NCBI RefSeq assembly: GCF_963576615.1
Contig: NC_088717.1
Span: forward strand, 22,843,344-22,907,343
DNA length: 64,000 nucleotides
Source: Watersipora subatra
Taxonomy: Eukaryota > Bryozoa > Gymnolaemata > Cheilostomatida > Watersiporidae
Direction: 5' to 3'
The notes under the pieces are model-generated. The model saw only the letters and a program-made list of their open reading frames with translations. It ran no database searches and was not told where the DNA came from. Positions 60,457 to 64,000 of the stretch are shown piece by piece. Both the position numbers and the translations under genes were made by a program. Position 1 is the first letter of the stretch, and each line of letters begins with the position of its first letter.

Positions 60457-61234
60457 TTAAATGACTTCAGTCGAACGTTTTAACCTGTTGTCAAAACATG
60501 GATCATTGAAATGTTTGTTGCAGATAAGTGCCCAAGGATCAGGCTTATTCACTCTTCTGCGGTTGCGATACCATTGTAAATAACAAGAGTTCTCAGTTGC
60601 TTTGTTTGGAAATCTAAAAATTAAAATGAAACTGTAGTAGTTAGTTAGCAACAGTAGTAATAACAATAGTATTATTACTCTTTTCTCATTACGGCTAGCT
60701 ATATCCAGGTACAACAATAAATAATATTATAGGCACTACAAACATTTTTTTCAAATATAAATATTTAGAAATAACCTAATGATTTGTAGTTCCAAAATAT
60801 TAATATAAAAAGAATTCCAAGTTTAAATAATAAAAAACCTTCGTTCTGAAGGAAGAACATTTCACTCACTAGCTTATAAATTTATCTAATCACCGACAAA
60901 ATAAAGTCAAACTCGTAAACTCAGTAGTGACACTGATCGACTCTCACTCACCCAGTAACTAATGTAGTAGAACTAACTAGTGGCAGTACTAACTAGTAGT
61001 AGCACAGCTAGTAGTAGCCATAGACTTTAGCAATAGTAATATAACTAGTAGTAGAAGTGACTCACTTGTCAAATGTCATGCCCTTTTCTTTGAAAGTCCA
61101 TTCGTACAGTTTTTGCAGTTCATGGAATAGCAATAGCACTGTGCACCTACACCCTTTTCTCTCTTACATAAATTATTACGAGTAATCTCAGTAGTCTGTT
61201 CCTTTGATTTAGCGGTGTATTCGTGATCTTCCAT
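60457..61234 (-). pseudogene. THAP domain of the P-like transposase (two exons, frameshifted)
   Basis: First exon 61234-61066: MEDHEYTAKSKEQTTEITRN, then KGVGAQCYCYSMNCKNCTNG. Then the frame must shift to reach TFKEKGMTFDK before the donor GTGAGTCA. Second exon 60613-60457: FPNKATENSCYLQWYRNRRR, then PWALICNKHFNDPCFDN. Cys...Cys, then Trp, then C-x2-H (ICNKHF) and the F-P after the splice are the C2CH signature of THAP DNA-binding domains. A stop follows at 60457-60459 near an exon end. The THAP domain would bind the element's own ends. Confidence 0.7.
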
Positions 61235-61699
61235 AGCTGCTAAATCTGAAATTAGATTTTTTTCTCACATTGAACACAATTAAATTAACTCAAACGGTAG
61301 GTGAAAATGGCATCGGTGGGATTTTCGTACTCACGACTGACCGCTACCATTCCAGGGGTTTTGAGTTCAATGACTTTTTCCTAGCAGCTATTTTTGCGAT
61401 GACGCCATTCTGCATATTTTGTGACAACCTTGAATAATTTTGTAAAGAAATGTGATGCATTGGCAATGGTGTTTGCTCAAAGCCCAGGCAATGATTTTAA
61501 AAAATGTTTTAGAACTCAACTACGTTTAGTATTTATATTAAAAACTAGCCTAGCGGCTTGTTTTTAATTTGATGCAGTAGTTATTCTCCCTTGTGATTAA
61601 AAATAGAACTAATTAGTTCACGGAAGTTAATAATTCGCGGAATTGACTGTTCGCGAAATCGCGAATTTTATAACCAACGAATATTTTCATCCTGTAGGG

Positions 61700-61880
61700 T
61701 AGGTAGAGTCTATTGTTATAGGTAGAGTCTATTGTTATAGGTAGAGTCTATTGTTATAGGTAGAGTTTAATGTTATAGGTAGTCTATTGTCATAGGTAGA
61801 GTCTATTGTTATAGGTACAGTTTAATGTTATAAGTAGAGACTATTGTTATAGGTAGAGTCTATTGTAATAGGTATAAAGT
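61700..61880. repeat. 19-bp minisatellite (second family), right block
   Basis: About nine to ten units of GTTATAGGTAGAGTCTATT continue the array interrupted by the HIRAN element. Confidence 0.92.
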
Positions 61881-61963
61881 CTAGTTCAGTACTGAGACTA
61901 AGTAGTCATGAGAAAACCTTACATGTGTGTCTGTGAATATAACTTTATGATTGCATAGTTACC

Positions 61964-62865
61964 GTAAAACCTTTATTTGAACACCTTTATTCGGTGCTTT
62001 ATTTTTCAACTCTTCACTTCTATCAATCAATATGCCATAAATCTTTCAATTTATAATTTTATAATAGTAGTCTATCAAATGCTACAAATATATATTCAAG
62101 AACAAGTGACATAAGCAAACCATAATTATAAGACATGCAGAACTATAAATATAAATTTTTCTTTCAAAAATATTTACATCATTTGCTCGGCCAGTTGCGT
62201 TCTGATTTTTGCTTTCATATGTAATCATTTCATTATCTTCTAGCTGTTCAATAGCTTCCACAGTGTCTGCTGACCTGAACTTTTCTGCACTGCTGAACTT
62301 GTCAATATTAGTGTTCAAACACTTTTTTAGCAGGCAGAACTTTTTACGAGTTTCTATCTTAAAAACCTTTTGCGAAAATAATGAATAACTTTTAACCGGA
62401 TGTTGCAATCGTGTTTGGAGGAAGTCGTTCAAAGCATCGTAGTTTTTAAAAACTTTTTTGTATCCGTCAAAGTATCAAGACCGTGTTAAGCTAATAACTA
62501 TTAGCCTGATACATGTACTAATTGTTTCTATGGTGCTGCAATCAAAGTTTTTAACGTTATAACGTAAAGACTTGGAGTTGGAAAACAGACTTGTATTGGA
62601 ACAGAAATGACAAACGAATTAATTGTTATTAATATATTCGAGCCATTGTTAGCACATTGCTGTGGACACTTTTTTACTGATCACTTGCTGTTATGGGTTC
62701 GTAAAGGTTAAGAATGTCAAATAGTGTCAGTCAAATAGACGCGGAGATTAAATAGAAGTGGCATTCAATTAAATGATGGCACTCTATTTTTCAACAAGTC
62801 TTCCATAGTGGCGCTTAAATAGAAGTGGCGTTCAATTAAAGGTGGCGTTCAATTACAGGTATTAC
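61964..62865. mobile_element. Inverted-repeat DNA element (about 900 bp) with a minus-strand frame
   Basis: Left end GTAAAACCTTTATTTGAACACC-like at 61964, right end the inverted GGCGTTCAATTACAGGTATTAC to 62865, with about 18 of 22 positions pairing. Inner words AAATAGAAGTGGCGTTCAAT repeat near 62750 and 62815. Ends of the ACCGTAAAACCTxTATTTGAACGCC type are widespread in invertebrates (memory). A minus frame at 62082-62432 (NDFLQTRLQHPVKSYSLFSQ..., KKFCLLKKCLNTNIDKFSSA...) is open for 116 codons, but I do not recognise it. The target duplication is unclear. Confidence 0.5.
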
Positions 62866-63431
62866 AACAACAACGTAGTTCTAATTGGATTCAAACATCA
62901 CTTAGTGTGAACTGGGTTTGAGAAGAATTAGATCAGGCAATATGATCGGTAATATGGAATTATCTTTCTTAATCTTGACGAAAAGACTACCCTGTGAGAA
63001 GCTTCTAGATATTCTGCTCTCTACATAGTTGTGCTCTCTCTGGTTTTATTAACTAGCTGTGTAATCATGGGAGTCAGTTAGATGCTTGTTATGTCAACTG
63101 CATCATATAAAAATACAATTTCATGAACATATTTCTATTAAAAATGATCAACTATGAAAATTTTAGACGGTGTGAGCCACTTTTAAATTTCCTGAATTTT
63201 CTTGCATCGCAAGTTTTCTTGCATTACCAGTTGGCATACCATATTATACCAATTTTTAATATTTAGATATTTAATATTTACATGCTCTTTCTTGAGTAAC
63301 CAGCTGTTGAAATCTTATTGTAATTTGTAAAGAGATGATGTAACAATTATAGGTTCTAAAGGTTACATGTGTATATAATGTATTTTATTAAATAGATTTG
63401 ATGACTTCGTGAATTGTGATACTCTCTGTAG
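62866..63431. other. Intron stretch without recognisable features
   Basis: AT-rich sequence leading to the acceptor ACTCTCTGTAG at 63431. Nothing else is supportable. Confidence 0.35.
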
Positions 63432-63648
63432 GTATCTGGTATCGGCACACTGGGGATGATATTCCTTCTGAGAATTCAGGGCAGCTCCCACACAGACTCA
63501 CTAATGAATACATCCTAAAGGAGCTGGGGGAGAATTATATAACCCATATGATTGTAAAATGTGTGCCTTTTCCTGACCTTAGTCAAGTTGCTCCAAAACT
63601 GACTCACCTCACCCTGTGTGACCTTCCAGAGGAATCTTTTCCCTTGAG
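63432..63648 (+). CDS. LRR-like gene, leucine-rich exon
   Basis: 217 bp, phase 1-2. Acceptor ATACTCTCTGTAG, donor GTATTTAC. The G left over from 52186 makes Gly. It reads IWYRHTGDDIPSENSGQLPH, then RLTNEYILKELGENYITHMI, then VKCVPFPDLSQVAPKLTHLT and LCDLPEESFPL. The spacing L..L.L......F...APKLTHLTL.DLP fits leucine-rich repeats that begin after a helical cap. This exon has the highest coding-like composition of the gene. The protein family is not recognised. Confidence 0.6.
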
Positions 63649-63794
63649 GTATTTACAGATAACTATTATACAGCGTATTAATTCATCTGATGCTTGTTTA
63701 GTGGGCTGACTACAGAATAAATTAATAACACTTTTAACCATAGCTCTGTCTCATTATTAACAGTTTATAAATGTGTTAACACTCTCATTTTCAG

Positions 63795-63843
63795 TTCACA
63801 ACTCCTTACGACTCCAATTTTCTTGGAATTCATCACAAACTAA
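63795..63843 (+). CDS. Possible last exon of the LRR-like gene
   Basis: After an acceptor CTCATTTTCAG, the bases continue the AG left by 63648 as SSQLLTTPIFLEFITN and then TAA at 63841-63843. The phase fits, but the text is short and not clearly LRR-like, so the true next exon may lie beyond the window. Confidence 0.25.
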
Positions 63844-64000
63844 AATATGCCTACATAGGTCAAGAATCAAGTTAATTGTACCATTTGCCATTGCTCTATC
63901 AGTCTGGATTCTTATATTCATCATATTCTTGTCAAATATGGTGTTCATTAATAGTTTTTATGAAAAGTTCTTGACTGTTGACGTTGATAGGATATATGGT

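Larger units (their letters stand above)
58675..61372 (-). mobile_element. P-element-like transposon, nested, internally deleted (2,698 bp)
   Basis: 26-bp inverted ends: CATTGAACTTAAAACCCCTG (58675) and the inverted CAGGGGTTTTGAGTTCAATG (to 61372), differing at one position in this stretch. The flanks ACTTCTGC (58667-58674) and ACTTTTTC (61373-61380) are a decayed 8-bp duplication. The empty site is seen in HIRAN element copy 1, which reads GTACTTCTGCCTAGTGGCTA on the opposite strand. Eight-base duplications are typical of P elements. The minus strand encodes THAP and P-transposase C-terminal exons, but the central catalytic region is missing. Confidence 0.85.
57187..61699 (-). mobile_element. 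HIRAN-encoding DNA element, copy 2, inverted, with nested P-like element
   Basis: Ends CCCTACAGGATGAATTTATT (left) and AATATTTTCATCCTGTAGGG (right), flanked by TA at 57185-57186 and 61700-61701. Removal restores GTTATAGGTAGAG, a perfect minisatellite unit. Its left end matches the right end of copy 1 and its right end matches the left end of copy 1, so it is inverted. Without the nested element and one copy of its 8-bp target duplication it would be about 1.81 kb, close to the 1.88 kb of copy 1. It carries both the HIRAN-like frame (plus strand here) and the small acidic protein (minus strand). Confidence 0.85.

Overview
This window is eukaryotic and AT-rich. It has GT-AG introns with short exons, long CA microsatellites, several minisatellites, a 260-bp satellite and many DNA transposons. 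The repeat types (pogo-type MITEs, a tRNA-headed SINE, a SINE whose tail ends in ATATATA, P/hAT/HIRAN elements) suggest a marine invertebrate, perhaps a lophotrochozoan such as a mollusc or bryozoan. That placement is inference from repeat style only. There is no bacterial-type operon, CRISPR array, tRNA or rRNA gene.

Layout. 1-2.4 kb: tail of a non-LTR retrotransposon reading frame, then a CA microsatellite. 2.4-14.4 kb: a 260-bp satellite array of about 15 monomers, with a second small array at 8.4-9.35 kb, set among degenerate copies of a roughly 1-kb repeat. 15.56-34.2 kb: a complete plus-strand gene that I assembled from 20 exons (about 528 codons). It has a Tudor-like domain at the N terminus, a linker made of many small phase 1-1 exons, the C-terminal part of a tyrosine recombinase, and a SANT/Myb-like end. 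A 1.3-kb internal duplication copied two of its exons, and a 19-bp minisatellite lies between the copies. Its poly(A) signal lies in an arm of an 880-bp inverted repeat.

36.9-63.8 kb: four exons (perhaps five) of a second plus-strand gene, with a Ser/Pro-rich region, an acidic stretch and an LRR-like part. Its introns of 6.7 to 11.2 kb are packed with repeats. Intron 1 (37.0-45.3 kb) holds a 38-bp minisatellite with a 1,140-bp higher-order repeat. It is broken by three elements with clean target duplications: a HIRAN-encoding element (TA), a BED-finger hAT remnant (8 bp) and a CACTA-ended element (3 bp). Intron 2 holds a tRNA-type SINE and a 27-bp minisatellite. Intron 3 holds a dead ZBED-type hAT transposase and a 19-bp minisatellite. 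That minisatellite is split by a second, inverted HIRAN element, which itself carries a nested P-like element with THAP and P-transposase exons and an 8-bp target duplication.

Most interesting points: the Tudor/recombinase/SANT gene; the HIRAN element family, which carries a conserved two-exon 49-aa acidic protein and has no visible transposase; and the use of minisatellites as landing sites for unrelated transposons.
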